The notes: generated from the sequence alone by a model not told the origin. A stretch of DNA of 64,000 bases from JBCBWG01 sp038523925 (GCA_038523925.1 JBCBIY010000004.1:124001-188000); one strand, 5' to 3'. Positions 35,709 through 45,295 are shown, counted from the first letter of the stretch. A program made the numbers and translations.

Positions 35709-36638
35709 TCACCGAACCCGGCGCGGGTTCATGTAGAGGTCGACTTCCTGCTTCTCGAGCTTCGGGCTGTAGTTGCCTTCGCGCACGTCCTTGGCGCAGC
35801 GCTTCACGTGGCTGCGGCAGGAGTCGTTAAAGCAAAGCATGCCGGTGAACATCTTCAGGACGTTCATCAGGGCTTTGTCCTTGTACTCCTTGCGCAGGCG
35901 GCAGCGCCACTTTCCGGCAATCGAGAACACCGCGCCATCAAGCAGCCCGATGATCTCATCACGGCCGTTGTAGACGAGGTAGTCATCGCCGAAGCGGAAG
36001 AATTTCTGGCGGATGCGGTAGAACTCGAGCTTGCCGTCCTCGATGAGGAAGAACGAGAACGTCTCGGGCAGCAGCGGCCACTTGTTCGCCGACCGCTCGA
36101 TGTAGACGACCTGATCCTCACCGGACGTGTTGACCGAGTAGGTCGTCACCGGCAGCAGCCGCGCGCCGATGGTCTGCTGCACAGAGCGCGCCATCATTAG
36201 GTCCATCGTCGCGCGCCAGTTGAGCTTGTCGCTAAAAAGCTTGAACACCAGCCGCCGGTTCGTCCGCTCGTTCTCTGTCCAGAGGTCTTTGCGATAGCCG
36301 AGCAGGCCGGTCCGCTTCCCGTTCTCGATGATCTCAGCGTAGACATCCATGTCGGTTGTGAACTGACGCGACTTGGCGCGGTTGCGCGAGCGCTTGAAGA
36401 TGCCGAATTCGGTTGGGTTGAAATTCGTCAGCCAGACGTCGACGACGAAGTGATGCCAGCCCTCGGTCGACGTCGACTGCTTGGTCGTCTTACGTTGCCG
36501 GCGCTTCGATCGCTTCGGCGGCGCAAGCGGATCGTCAACCTCGTGCCGTTCGAGGACCTCTGCGCGGGCGTCGCGGGCGGCATCATTTGCGGCGCGCTCG
36601 GCTTCGCGGAAGGCATCTGCGGTTGCCACATCGGCCAT
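35709..36638 (-). CDS. LURP-one/tubby-like protein with C-terminal cysteines, unknown function
   Basis: 309 residues from the ATG at 36638 (GGGAG seven bases upstream). The first about 50 residues are charged and helical, with a KRSKRRQRKTTKQ stretch. The middle contains FKRSRNRAKSRQFTTDMDVYAE and LVFKLFSDKLNW. Residues about 210-250 (FYRIRQKFFRFGDDYLV, then LLDGAVFSIAGKW) strongly resemble the core beta-hairpin pattern of LURP-one/YxjI tubby-like domains. A late cluster LCFNDSC...RCAKD adds three cysteines. It lies 83 bp upstream of the sugar dehydrogenase gene. The domain call is by eye; function unknown. Confidence 0.6.
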   Translation of the reverse strand: MADVATADAFREAERAANDAARDARAEVLERHEVDDPLAPPKRSKRRQRKTTKQSTSTEGWHHFVVDVWLTNFNPTEFGIFKRSRNRAKSRQFTTDMDVYAEIIENGKRTGLLGYRKDLWTENERTNRRLVFKLFSDKLNWRATMDLMMARSVQQTIGARLLPVTTYSVNTSGEDQVVYIERSANKWPLLPETFSFFLIEDGKLEFYRIRQKFFRFGDDYLVYNGRDEIIGLLDGAVFSIAGKWRCRLRKEYKDKALMNVLKMFTGMLCFNDSCRSHVKRCAKDVREGNYSPKLEKQEVDLYMNPRRVR

Positions 36639-36791
36639 GGCTGATCTCCCGTACGGGACCTTCAACGCGGCACGAAAGACGAATCACTCCGTGAAAAGTT
36701 AACAGGTTGTGCACACAGCGAGAAGGTGGGCATCGACGCGCAAGTGAGTTTCGCCCTAGCGCCGAAGCCCTCAGGGCGCCTCGCATCGCTT

Positions 36792-37385
36792 TCAATCACT
36801 CAGCCGAACCAGCATTTCATGGCGTTTCATGAACGGGATCGTCATGGGCGGATTGTAGGCGGCGTAAATCGGCGTGCCCGCGGGTTCGATGCCGGCGGCC
36901 TTGAGATCATCCAGGAGTTCGCGCGCTTCGGCTGCCTGGCGCTCACGTCCGGCAAACCATGAGAAGCGCCGCGCTGCGAACCGGCCGGGCGGCTGCTCCA
37001 CGACCTTCACGTCGGCGGACTTCGGCGCGGGGGCTGCGTCCATTGAAACTGTCTTTGGCAGGACAAACGACATCTCGGTCGCGGCTTGGTCGCGGCCGAT
37101 GAAAACCGGAGCGGTCATTGCGATCTTCTGGTCGCGCGCGTTGCCGCCGAAGATGTAGCCGGCGAGACGGCGGAAGGCGGTCCCGTTGGCATCAAAGCCG
37201 ACGCCGTTAACGCGGGTTTCCGCAATCGCAATTGCTGGGTACGCCCGGATCTCGAACGCGTTCCGCGCCTCGATGACGGCGTAGGGCGCCTCTTCGACGC
37301 CGCGGATCATGACCCAACTGGCGACGGTCCAAACCGCGACGAGGCCCGCAAGCGAAACTGAAAGCCAAACCATCCAACGTCTCAT
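36792..37385 (-). CDS. SOUL family heme-binding protein
   Basis: 197 residues. An N-terminal membrane anchor (about 5-28) is followed by EEAPYAVIEARNAFEIRAYP, AFRRLAGYIFGGN and KIAMTAPVF, the SOUL/HBP signature set, then MSFVLPKT. Family members bind heme or other hydrophobic molecules; the anchor suggests a periplasmic domain. It begins 4 bp after the yggS stop on the same strand, so the two are probably co-transcribed, without a known functional link. Confidence 0.88.
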   Translation of the reverse strand: MRRWMVWLSVSLAGLVAVWTVASWVMIRGVEEAPYAVIEARNAFEIRAYPAIAIAETRVNGVGFDANGTAFRRLAGYIFGGNARDQKIAMTAPVFIGRDQAATEMSFVLPKTVSMDAAPAPKSADVKVVEQPPGRFAARRFSWFAGRERQAAEARELLDDLKAAGIEPAGTPIYAAYNPPMTIPFMKRHEMLVRLSD

Positions 37386-37389
37386 TCGA

Positions 37390-38082
37390 TTAATCCGCCA
37401 TTGTCACCGGTTTCGCCCGGGCGCCGAAAATCGCCGAGCCAACGCGGACGTAGCTCGCACCGAACTGCACCGCGGTTTCGTAGTCAGCGCTCATGCCCAT
37501 CGAGAGTTTGGCGAGGCCATGCTCCGCGGCGAGCTTGGACAGCAAGGCAAAGTGCGGCGCCGGCGCGTCCTCAATCGGCGGAATGCACATAAGCCCCGCA
37601 ATCATCAGGCCGCATTCGCCGCGGCAGAACGCGAGCAGGTCTGCAAGATCATCGACACCGACGCCGGCCTTCTGCGCCTCATCGCCCGTGTTGACCTGAA
37701 CAAACAGTTCGAGCGTGCGCCCCTGGTTCGTCATTTCGCTCGCAATCGCACGGGCAATCTTCGGCCGGTCAACCGTATGGATCGCATCAAACAGCGCGAC
37801 GGCGTCCTTCGCCTTGTTCGACTGGAGCGGACCAATCAGGTGCAACGTTGTCTCCGGGAAAGCAGCCTTGAGCTCGGGCCACTTGCCCTGGCTTTCCTGT
37901 ACGCGGTTTTCGCCAAAGTGCCGGTGGCCCGCGTCGAGGAAAGGCCGGATCGCGTCTGGTCCAAACGTCTTTGAAACGGCGATCAGCTCGCAAGCAGCCG
38001 CGTCACGACCGGTCTCTGCCGCCGCCGCTTCAATCCGAGCGCGGACATCGCTGATCGCGCGTGCTGCCGCGGCATCGTCCAT
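37390..38082 (-). CDS. yggS: PLP homeostasis protein YggS/PROSC
   Basis: 230 residues, the normal single TIM-barrel length of the family. The PLP lysine is K38 in LIAVSKTF; HFGENRVQE, WHLIGPLQSNK-like LHLIGPLQSNKAK, GLMCIPP and LSMGMSADYE follow in order. It binds pyridoxal phosphate without known catalysis and keeps B6 and amino/keto acid pools in balance. It is the first gene of a minus-strand run with SOUL. It is divergent from the Rieske oxygenase gene. Confidence 0.95.
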   Translation of the reverse strand: MDDAAAARAISDVRARIEAAAAETGRDAAACELIAVSKTFGPDAIRPFLDAGHRHFGENRVQESQGKWPELKAAFPETTLHLIGPLQSNKAKDAVALFDAIHTVDRPKIARAIASEMTNQGRTLELFVQVNTGDEAQKAGVGVDDLADLLAFCRGECGLMIAGLMCIPPIEDAPAPHFALLSKLAAEHGLAKLSMGMSADYETAVQFGASYVRVGSAIFGARAKPVTMAD

Positions 38083-38181
38083 GTCTCAACTCCCGTGCAA
38101 TGTCGTGGCGGCCCAAGTGTTGGTCGCAATCCCAGCCGACCGGCGAGACCAAACCGATACGTTACAGCGCGGAGGCCGATC

Positions 38182-39351
38182 ATGGACCGGATCAATCGCG
38201 CGCCCGCACCGGACGTCAGCACCGTCCTTCGGGACGTATCCTCCGCGCGCGGCCTGCCCAACGCTCACTATACAGACGCGGACGTCTTCAAACGCGAGCG
38301 CGACGCCGTCCTCTTTCGGAACTGGAGCGGGATCGGCTTCGCCAAGGACGTCCCCAAGCCCGGTTTCGTCAAACCCGTCACGTTTCTCGGGATGCCGCTA
38401 CTGATTGTCCGCGATCGCGATGGCAGCCTGAGGGTGTTTCAGAACACCTGCCGGCATCGTGGCATGATCCTCGTCGACGCGCCCGGCCACCTGCGCGGCG
38501 TCATCCGGTGCCCCTATCATAGTTGGTGCTATGGTCTCGACGGCCGTTTGAAAGTCACGCCTCACGTGGGCGGGCCCGGCATCAACACGCATGCCGCCCT
38601 CGACATCTCGACGCTTGGTCTCATCCAAATCCGTTCGCATGTCTGGATGGGCGTTGTGTTCGTCAACGTCGACGGGCAGGCGCCAGCCTTCGAACAAGCG
38701 CACGCACCGTTGCTCGAGCGGTGGTCGGAGTTCGACAAGCCATTGCACGCCGGCGGCGCGGCCGCGTCGTTCACACTCGATGTCGCGACGAACTGGAAGC
38801 TCGCAGTCGAGAACTATTGTGAAAGCTATCACCTGCCCTGGGTCCACCCGGGGCTCAACAGCTATTCGCGCCTTGAAGACCATTACAATATCATCGAGCG
38901 CGGCGCGTATTCCGGCCAAGGCACTTACGTCTATCGCCAAATCAAGGGCGATCGCGGCGAGATGCTGACGGACTTCGCTGGCCTCAGCGAGAAATGGGAG
39001 ACGGGCGCGGAATACATTGCGGTCTACCCCAACGTCCTGCTCGGCGTGCAGCGCGACCAAACGTTCGCCATCGTGCTCGATCCGGTTGACTGCGAACGCA
39101 CCATCGAACGCATCGCGCTCTTCTATGCCGCGCCTGTGACCGCTGATCTCGAAGCCCTCGCCGACCGGAATGCTGCCCAATGGAAACAGGTCTTCAAGGA
39201 GGACGTGTTTGTCGTCGAGGGCATGCAGCGTGGTAGACACGGTGTTCACTTCGACGGCGGCCGGTTCTCACCCGCGATGGATGGGCCAACGCACAACTTC
39301 CACCACTGGGTGGCAGCGCAGGTGCAAAGCCATGCCGGAGCGGCAGTATGA
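38182..39351 (+). CDS. Rieske-type aromatic ring-hydroxylating oxygenase alpha subunit
   Basis: 389 residues from the ATG at 38182, with GGAGG six bases upstream. The Rieske [2Fe-2S] centre is C90-R-H92 and C110-PY-H113. The mononuclear iron site is NYCESYHLPWVHPG, with H217 and H222 as ligands and an acidic residue late in the protein as the third. Closest in style to the family that includes quaternary-amine and carnitine oxygenases, but the substrate cannot be read off. No reductase or ferredoxin gene is adjacent, so electron donors come from elsewhere. A 78-residue gene overlaps its stop. Confidence 0.9.
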   Translation: MDRINRAPAPDVSTVLRDVSSARGLPNAHYTDADVFKRERDAVLFRNWSGIGFAKDVPKPGFVKPVTFLGMPLLIVRDRDGSLRVFQNTCRHRGMILVDAPGHLRGVIRCPYHSWCYGLDGRLKVTPHVGGPGINTHAALDISTLGLIQIRSHVWMGVVFVNVDGQAPAFEQAHAPLLERWSEFDKPLHAGGAAASFTLDVATNWKLAVENYCESYHLPWVHPGLNSYSRLEDHYNIIERGAYSGQGTYVYRQIKGDRGEMLTDFAGLSEKWETGAEYIAVYPNVLLGVQRDQTFAIVLDPVDCERTIERIALFYAAPVTADLEALADRNAAQWKQVFKEDVFVVEGMQRGRHGVHFDGGRFSPAMDGPTHNFHHWVAAQVQSHAGAAV

Positions 39352-39584
39352 TGGACCGGCTCGAAACAGCTCTCATCAGCGCGCACGGCTCAGGCGACAG
39401 CAACCGCCTCGCGGTACTCTACACCGAAGCAGCCGACCTTGCCGAAGACGCCGGCCGCATTGATGCAGCCTGCTTTTACCTGACCCATGCGCTGGTCTTC
39501 GCGCTGGAGGCTGGCGCAGCGTCCGCAACTCAACTTGCTGGGCGGCTCGCAGCGCATAACCGCATGCCAGCCGCGCGCAACTGA
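39348..39584 (+). CDS. 78-residue helical protein coupled to the Rieske oxygenase gene
   Basis: The ATG at 39348 overlaps the oxygenase stop by 4 bp (ATGA), a classic translational coupling; a second ATG at 39351 is equally possible. The product is alpha-helical and Ala/Leu-rich, with the pattern LYTEAADLAEDAG...ACFYLTHALVFALEAG, like one and a half TPR-type helical hairpins. No signal or cysteines. The overlap and codon use argue that it is real. I recall similar short genes behind Rieske oxygenases in other alphaproteobacteria, but function is unknown. Confidence 0.75.
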   Translation: MMDRLETALISAHGSGDSNRLAVLYTEAADLAEDAGRIDAACFYLTHALVFALEAGAASATQLAGRLAAHNRMPAARN

Positions 39585-39749
39585 GCCCATCACGCTCGTT
39601 GAGTGGGCATTGTTCGCCGTCCATTCAGTGGTCGCAGAGAGCAGCGCCCGGCAGGCGGGCCGGCGCCCTGGTTGACGGTCGCCAGCACACAAACCCGCAA
39701 GCCCCTTGACCCGCCGGACCGCGCGCGGTCTCTACCGCCCACAACAGCG

Positions 39750-42398
39750 ATGACGACGAAAACTCCAATGGCCACCGAGCGCTATAACGCACCTGACCGC
39801 GAGCCGCACTGGCAGTCGGTCTGGAAAGACCGCGATACCTTCCGGACCGGAACCGACCCGGACAAACCGAAGTGCTACGTGCTTGAGATGTTCCCGTATC
39901 CCTCCGGGCGCATCCATATGGGCCATGTGCGCAACTACACGATGGGCGACGTCCTCGCCCGCTATAAGCGCGCCCGCGGGTTTAATGTTTTGCATCCCAT
40001 GGGTTGGGATGCGTTCGGCATGCCAGCTGAAAACGCTGCGATGCAGAACCAGACGCATCCAGGCACCTGGACCTACGCCAACATCGCGGCCATGCGCACG
40101 CAGCTAAAGTCGATCGGCCTCGCGATCGACTGGTCGCGCGAGTTCGCGACATGCGACGCCGCATATTACAAGCATCAGCAGGCGCAGTTTCTCGATTTCC
40201 TCGACAAGGGCATCGCCTACCGGAAGTCATCCAAGGTCAATTGGGACCCGGTCGACCACACCGTGCTCGCCAATGAGCAGGTGATCGACGGCAAGGGCTG
40301 GCGATCCGGCGCGGAGGTTGAGCAGCGGGAGCTGACGCAGTGGTTCTTGAAGATCACCGACTACGCGCCCGAATTGCTGGAAGCGTTGGACACGCTCGAC
40401 AAGTGGCCGGAGAAGGTCCGCACGATGCAGGCCAACTGGATTGGCCGCTCGGAAGGGCTGCTGATGCGGTGGGCGCTCGCAGGCGACACACCGGCCGGCC
40501 ATGATGTGCTCGACATCTACACGACGCGCCCGGATACGGTCTTTGGCGCATCGTTCATGGCGATCGCCCCTGACCATCCGCTCGCCAAGGCGCTGGAGAC
40601 GTCAAACGCCGACCTTGCAACCTTCTGTGACACGTGCCGCCAGATGGGGACGTCGGTTGCCGACATCGAAAGCGCCGAGAAGCTCGGGTTCGATACCGGT
40701 CTGACAGCGGTCCATCCGTTCGATGACACGTGGAAGGTGCCGGTCTATGTCGCGAACTTCATTCTGATGGACTACGGCACCGGCGCGATCTTCGGCTGCC
40801 CATCCGGTGACCAGCGCGACATCGACTTTGCGCGGAAGTACGATCTGCCCGTGATCCCGGTGGTCGCGCCGGACAGTGACGCCGCACGCGCGGAAGCCCT
40901 TCGCCAGATCGCGGCGGGGACGGCGTACACCGGCCCGGGCGTGATGATCAATTCGCGCTTCCTTGATGGCCAGGACACGCAGACGGCGTTCAACTCGGTT
41001 GCCGACCGCTTGTCAGGCGAGACGGTTGGTGGAAAACCGGTCGCTGAACGACAGACGCAATTTCGCCTGCGCGACTGGGGCATCTCTCGCCAGCGCTATT
41101 GGGGCTGTCCGATCCCGGTCATCCATTGCGACGACTGTGGTGTCGTGCCGGTGCCGAAGGCGGACCTGCCGGTTGAGTTGCCGGACGACGTCTCGTTCGC
41201 CGACCCCGGCAATCCGCTTGACCGCCACGCGACCTGGCGCGATGTCGCCTGCCCGTCGTGCGGCAAGCCCGCCCGGCGTGAAACCGACACGATGGACACG
41301 TTCGTCGACTCGTCCTGGTACTTCGTGCGCTTCGCCGACCCAACGTCCGACACACCGGCGAACGCCGATGCGACCCGCTACTGGCTGCCCGTCGACCAGT
41401 ACATCGGCGGCATCGAGCACGCGATCCTTCACCTGCTCTATTCGCGCTTCTGGACGCGCGCGATGAGCGATACGGGCCACGTGGATAATCTGCGCGAACC
41501 GTTTGCCGCGCTGTTCACGCAAGGGATGGTGACGCACGAGACCTATAAGGCGGCCGACGGCACTTGGCTGACCCCGGTCGACGTCGACATCACAGGCGAG
41601 GGCCAGGCGCGCGCGGCCACCCAGCGCGCCACAGGCCAGCCGGTCACCATCGGCGGCATCGAAAAGATGTCGAAGTCGAAAAAGAACCTCGTCGACCCCG
41701 ATGAGATCATCGGCTCGTATGGCGCTGACTGCGCGCGCTGGTTCATGCTCTCCGACAGCCCGCCAGAGCGCGATGTGCAATGGACCGAGGCGGGCGTCGC
41801 CGGGGCGAGCCGCTTTATCCAGCGCATCTGGCGGCTAGTGGATGAGGCCATTGCCAAGGGCGCCACCTCGGACGCAGCGGCGCCCGTGTCATTCAGTGAC
41901 GACGCGATGGCTTTGCGCCGCGTCACGCATAAGACGCTCGATCAGGTCGGCAACGACATCGAGGCCCTGCGCTTCAACGTGGCCGTTGCCAAAATCTACG
42001 AGTTCGCCAACGCGCTGCAGTCCGCACTTGCTCAAAATGAGCCGAAGCCGGACGTTCAGTGGGCCGTCCGCGAAGCTGCCGAAATCATGGTGCAGTTGGT
42101 GGGTCCGATGATGCCGCACCTCGGCGAGGAGTGCTGGGCGCGGCTTGGAAACCACACTTTGCTGGCCGATCAACCTTGGCCGGCAGCCGAACCGGGCCTG
42201 CTCGTTGACGATCAGATTACGGTTGCCGTACAGGTGAATGGCAAGCGACGGGACGAAATTTCGGTCGCCAAAACAGCCGACAAGGCTGAATTGGAGGCTG
42301 CAGCATTGGCGCTCGACAGCGTGCGCAAGGCCCTCGACGGTCAGGCGCCCAAGCGGGTCATCGTCGTCCCGCAGAGGATTGTGAATGTCGTTGTCTGA
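39750..42398 (+). CDS. leuS: leucine-tRNA ligase
   Basis: 882 residues from the ATG at 39750 (an ATG at 39768 is also possible; no strong ribosome binding site at either). The class I HIGH motif is HMGH (56-59, in YPSGRIHMGHVRNY) and KMSKS is at 639-643. The CP1 editing domain lies between. It charges tRNA-Leu. lptE overlaps its 3' end by 14 bp and holA follows, the usual alphaproteobacterial trio. The block is transcribed towards the probable origin, opposite to parB and parA. Confidence 0.97.
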   Translation: MTTKTPMATERYNAPDREPHWQSVWKDRDTFRTGTDPDKPKCYVLEMFPYPSGRIHMGHVRNYTMGDVLARYKRARGFNVLHPMGWDAFGMPAENAAMQNQTHPGTWTYANIAAMRTQLKSIGLAIDWSREFATCDAAYYKHQQAQFLDFLDKGIAYRKSSKVNWDPVDHTVLANEQVIDGKGWRSGAEVEQRELTQWFLKITDYAPELLEALDTLDKWPEKVRTMQANWIGRSEGLLMRWALAGDTPAGHDVLDIYTTRPDTVFGASFMAIAPDHPLAKALETSNADLATFCDTCRQMGTSVADIESAEKLGFDTGLTAVHPFDDTWKVPVYVANFILMDYGTGAIFGCPSGDQRDIDFARKYDLPVIPVVAPDSDAARAEALRQIAAGTAYTGPGVMINSRFLDGQDTQTAFNSVADRLSGETVGGKPVAERQTQFRLRDWGISRQRYWGCPIPVIHCDDCGVVPVPKADLPVELPDDVSFADPGNPLDRHATWRDVACPSCGKPARRETDTMDTFVDSSWYFVRFADPTSDTPANADATRYWLPVDQYIGGIEHAILHLLYSRFWTRAMSDTGHVDNLREPFAALFTQGMVTHETYKAADGTWLTPVDVDITGEGQARAATQRATGQPVTIGGIEKMSKSKKNLVDPDEIIGSYGADCARWFMLSDSPPERDVQWTEAGVAGASRFIQRIWRLVDEAIAKGATSDAAAPVSFSDDAMALRRVTHKTLDQVGNDIEALRFNVAVAKIYEFANALQSALAQNEPKPDVQWAVREAAEIMVQLVGPMMPHLGEECWARLGNHTLLADQPWPAAEPGLLVDDQITVAVQVNGKRRDEISVAKTADKAELEAAALALDSVRKALDGQAPKRVIVVPQRIVNVVV

Positions 42399-42939
42399 TC
42401 CGCAGTTTGGCCTGATCGCGCGCCGCACGCGCGCCATCGCCTGCGGATTGAGCGTGGCTGCGGCGGTGGCCCTTGCCGGCTGCACATCGGGTTTCCAACC
42501 CATGCACGCGTCGCTCGGCCCCGGCCCCGCGCTGTCAGACAAGATGAAAGCGGTGAAAGTCGCAGCCATCCCCGGACGCGTCGGCCAACGCATCCGCAAC
42601 GAGCTGATCTTTCAGACCACAGGCGACGGCCAGGAACGCGGCGCGGCCCAATACCGGCTGGACGTCGCAATTTCGGAACGCGTCACGTCCACGCTGGTCG
42701 ACCGGCAAGGCGACTCGGTCAATCGCGTCTACTCACTCGACGCGACGTTCCGGCTGGTCGACCTCAACACGCAGCAGGTCGCGCTCACGGGCTCCAGCTT
42801 CGGACGGTCCACGTTCCAGCGCACCGATTCGATTTACGCAAACGTCCGCGCACAACGCGACGCGCAGAACCGGGCTGCTGAAACCGTGTCAACGGACCTC
42901 AAAGCGCGGCTTGAAGCGTTTCTCGCGACCCGCGCATGA
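42385..42939 (+). CDS. lptE: LPS assembly lipoprotein LptE
   Basis: 184 residues. A cytoplasmic N-terminal extension of about 20 residues leads into a lipoprotein signal ending ALAGC (Cys about 33), followed by GFQPMHAS and a mixed alpha/beta domain with YRLDVAISER and VYSLDATFRLVD. Position between leuS (14-bp overlap) and holA is the main reason for naming it LptE; the sequence fits. LptE forms the plug of the LptD outer-membrane translocon that inserts lipopolysaccharide. Confidence 0.88.
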   Translation: MSLSDPQFGLIARRTRAIACGLSVAAAVALAGCTSGFQPMHASLGPGPALSDKMKAVKVAAIPGRVGQRIRNELIFQTTGDGQERGAAQYRLDVAISERVTSTLVDRQGDSVNRVYSLDATFRLVDLNTQQVALTGSSFGRSTFQRTDSIYANVRAQRDAQNRAAETVSTDLKARLEAFLATRA

Positions 42940-42983
42940 GCGCGCTTCATCGGCTCGCAGGCTAAGTCTCCGGACTCGTCCCT

Positions 42984-44018
42984 ATGGTTGCGATCAAAGC
43001 GCAGGCGGTTGACGACTTCCTGAAGTCCGTCGCGCCGGACATACGGGCCGTCGTCGTCTACGGGACGGACCCTGGCCGCATCACCGAGCGGGCGGGCGAA
43101 GCGGCACAAGCGCTCAAGAGGCTGCTCGGCGACGATACCGAACTCCTGCGCATCGAAGACGCCGACCTTGAGACAGACCCTGACCGGCTGATTATCGAGC
43201 TGCAGACTGTCCCGATGTTCGGCGCCGGCAAGGTCATTCGCGCGCTGCAGGGCCGTCGGATCAATGGCCCGATGGTGAAGCAGATCCTCGAGGGCCCCGC
43301 CCCGGCATCCGCCCTCGTGGTGGAGGCTGGCAATCTCAAACCATCGGATGCGATGCGGAAGGCCGCTGAGGGCTGTGCGTGGGCCGCTGCACTGCCCTGC
43401 TACCCCGACACCGAGCGCGACCTCGAGAACCTTGTCACGGACGTCGTGACGGCCGGCGGGCACACAATGACGCCCGATGCGCGCGACAGCCTGACGGCCC
43501 GGCTCGGCGCTGACCGCGCGCTGTCACGCGGCGAGGTCGAGAAGCTACTCACCTACGTCGGCACACCCCGTGAGATCACAGCTGAGGACGTCGATGCGGT
43601 CGTCGGCGATGCATCCGCACTGTCGCTGGATCGGATCGCGAACGCGGCCGCCGACGGCGATGCACGCGTAGCCATTGCCACCAATGAAAAAGCCGTTGCG
43701 GCAGGACAAACGGCTCAGACCGTCCTGCTGACGATCCAGCGGCATTTCCTGGCGCTTCACCGCCTTCGCTCCGCTATTGAAACTGGCAAGTCGGTTGACG
43801 ACGCGCTGCGCCAGATGCGCCCGCCCGTCCATTTCTCGGTCCGCGATGCGCTCAAGCGCCAATGCCGCGACTGGCCGATTGATGCGCTCTCATACGCGCT
43901 ACAGCGCATTCAAACCGTGATCCGCGAAACGCGCTCTTCCATGTCTGTCGAACAGTCGCGTACCGAAAGACTGCTGTTTGAACTCGCGCAACTTGCCCGC
44001 CGGCCGCAGCGCCGCTAG
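42984..44018 (+). CDS. holA: DNA polymerase III subunit delta
   Basis: 344 residues, usual for HolA. VVVYGTDPGRITERAGEAAQAL at the N-terminus corresponds to the degenerate AAA+ nucleotide-binding region; FGAGKVIRAL and the C-terminal helical collar (HRLRSAIETG, RLLFELAQLARR) follow. Delta opens the beta sliding clamp in the clamp loader. It lies 44 bp after lptE. In many relatives holA is directly linked to parB; here four other genes lie between. Confidence 0.93.
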   Translation: MVAIKAQAVDDFLKSVAPDIRAVVVYGTDPGRITERAGEAAQALKRLLGDDTELLRIEDADLETDPDRLIIELQTVPMFGAGKVIRALQGRRINGPMVKQILEGPAPASALVVEAGNLKPSDAMRKAAEGCAWAAALPCYPDTERDLENLVTDVVTAGGHTMTPDARDSLTARLGADRALSRGEVEKLLTYVGTPREITAEDVDAVVGDASALSLDRIANAAADGDARVAIATNEKAVAAGQTAQTVLLTIQRHFLALHRLRSAIETGKSVDDALRQMRPPVHFSVRDALKRQCRDWPIDALSYALQRIQTVIRETRSSMSVEQSRTERLLFELAQLARRPQRR

Positions 44019-44107
44019 AGCCAAGCTCACACATCGCCGACAGCGGTCGCACCGCTTTACGACCGGCAACCCCGATACACATCAACCGACCCGACTGGAG
44101 CCAACGC

Positions 44108-45106
44108 ATGTCCAACGAACCTCTCGACGTGGTCGGTATCGGAAATGCAATCGTCGACATTATCGCGCACTGCGACGATGCCTTCCTTGAAGCCCACGGG
44201 TCGCAAAAGGGTTTCACAGCGCTCCACGACCTTGAAACGGTCCAGCGGCTTTATGATGCGGCGGGGCCCGCGTTGGAGACCTCCGGCGGATCGGCAGCAA
44301 ACACGATTGCCGGCGTTGCAAACTACGGTGGGAAAGCTGCTTACATCGGCAAAGTTGCTGACGACGAATTCGGCCGGATCTTCGCGCACGATATTCAATC
44401 CATCGGTGTTGAATACACGACGGTGCCCAAAACCGGCAGTGCGCCAACCGCGCGTTCGCTTATCCTCGTCACGCCCGATGGCGAGCGCACCATGCACACG
44501 TTTCTTGGCGTCAGCCCGGAGTTCGAAAGCGCGGACCTCGACCCTGCCCTAATTGCCCGCGGCAACATTCTTTATCTCGAAGGCTATCTGTTTGATCGGC
44601 CAGAAGCACAGGCAGCCTTTTATGAGGCGGCACGCATCGCCCGGGAGGCCGGCAAGCGTGTCGCGCTAACGCTGTCGGATGCGTTCTGCGTCGACCGTCA
44701 CCGCGACGCCTTCCTGGATATCATTACGAATGGCACCGACCTGCTCTTTGCAAATGAAAGCGAGCTGCTGAGCTTGACTGGCGTCGCTGACTTTGACACC
44801 GCGGTCGCCGAAATCACCCCACTTGCTCCCATTTGCGCGATTACCCGAAACAAAGACGGGTCCGTGATTTCGGTCGACGGCGAGAAACACGCAATTCCAA
44901 GTGTACCCGTCGAAAAAGTCGTCGATAGCACCGGTGCCGGCGATCTATATGCAGCGGGCGTGTTATTCGGCTTTAGCCGAAACCTGCCGGTCGAGGTTTG
45001 CGGGCAGCTCGGTTCATTGGCCGCCAGCGAAACGATTGGTCAGATCGGACCGCGGCCTCGCGCGGATCTCCGCGACCGCGCACAAAAAATTGGGATTGCG
45101 GTTTAA
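44108..45106 (+). CDS. adenosine kinase-like PfkB family sugar/nucleoside kinase
   Basis: 332 residues, GGAG eight bases before the ATG. PfkB family: DVVGIGNAIVDIIAHCDDAFL near the start, GGSAANTIAGVANYGGKAAYIGKVADDEFG as first signature, and DSTGAGD (273-279) with catalytic D279. Alphaproteobacterial proteins of this type are usually annotated adenosine kinase, phosphorylating adenosine to AMP; other nucleosides or sugars are possible. Upstream is holA (89 bp) and downstream an AT-rich 189-bp gap. Confidence 0.9.
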   Translation: MSNEPLDVVGIGNAIVDIIAHCDDAFLEAHGSQKGFTALHDLETVQRLYDAAGPALETSGGSAANTIAGVANYGGKAAYIGKVADDEFGRIFAHDIQSIGVEYTTVPKTGSAPTARSLILVTPDGERTMHTFLGVSPEFESADLDPALIARGNILYLEGYLFDRPEAQAAFYEAARIAREAGKRVALTLSDAFCVDRHRDAFLDIITNGTDLLFANESELLSLTGVADFDTAVAEITPLAPICAITRNKDGSVISVDGEKHAIPSVPVEKVVDSTGAGDLYAAGVLFGFSRNLPVEVCGQLGSLAASETIGQIGPRPRADLRDRAQKIGIAV

Positions 45107-45295
45107 TCCGCTACCGTCACGTCAACCGAACCTGTCTATTGCATATGCGCGGGGTGTGATCCGAAAGCCGCAAATGATGCGGGTGGTATCCGCATTCGCG
45201 ACGGAAATTTATTTGCAATATTAAAATCCCTTCTCAACAGAATTTTTTGCGACTAACGCTGTTCTCCGAGATATTCGCAGCGCACTGGTCGAAAG

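Noticed and set aside
45107..45295. Small RNA or leader peptide in the AT-rich gap before the AT-hook gene
   Set aside because: A 5-bp hairpin (CCGCA/TGCGG) and a 16-codon frame exist, but there is no terminator or promoter to support an RNA gene.
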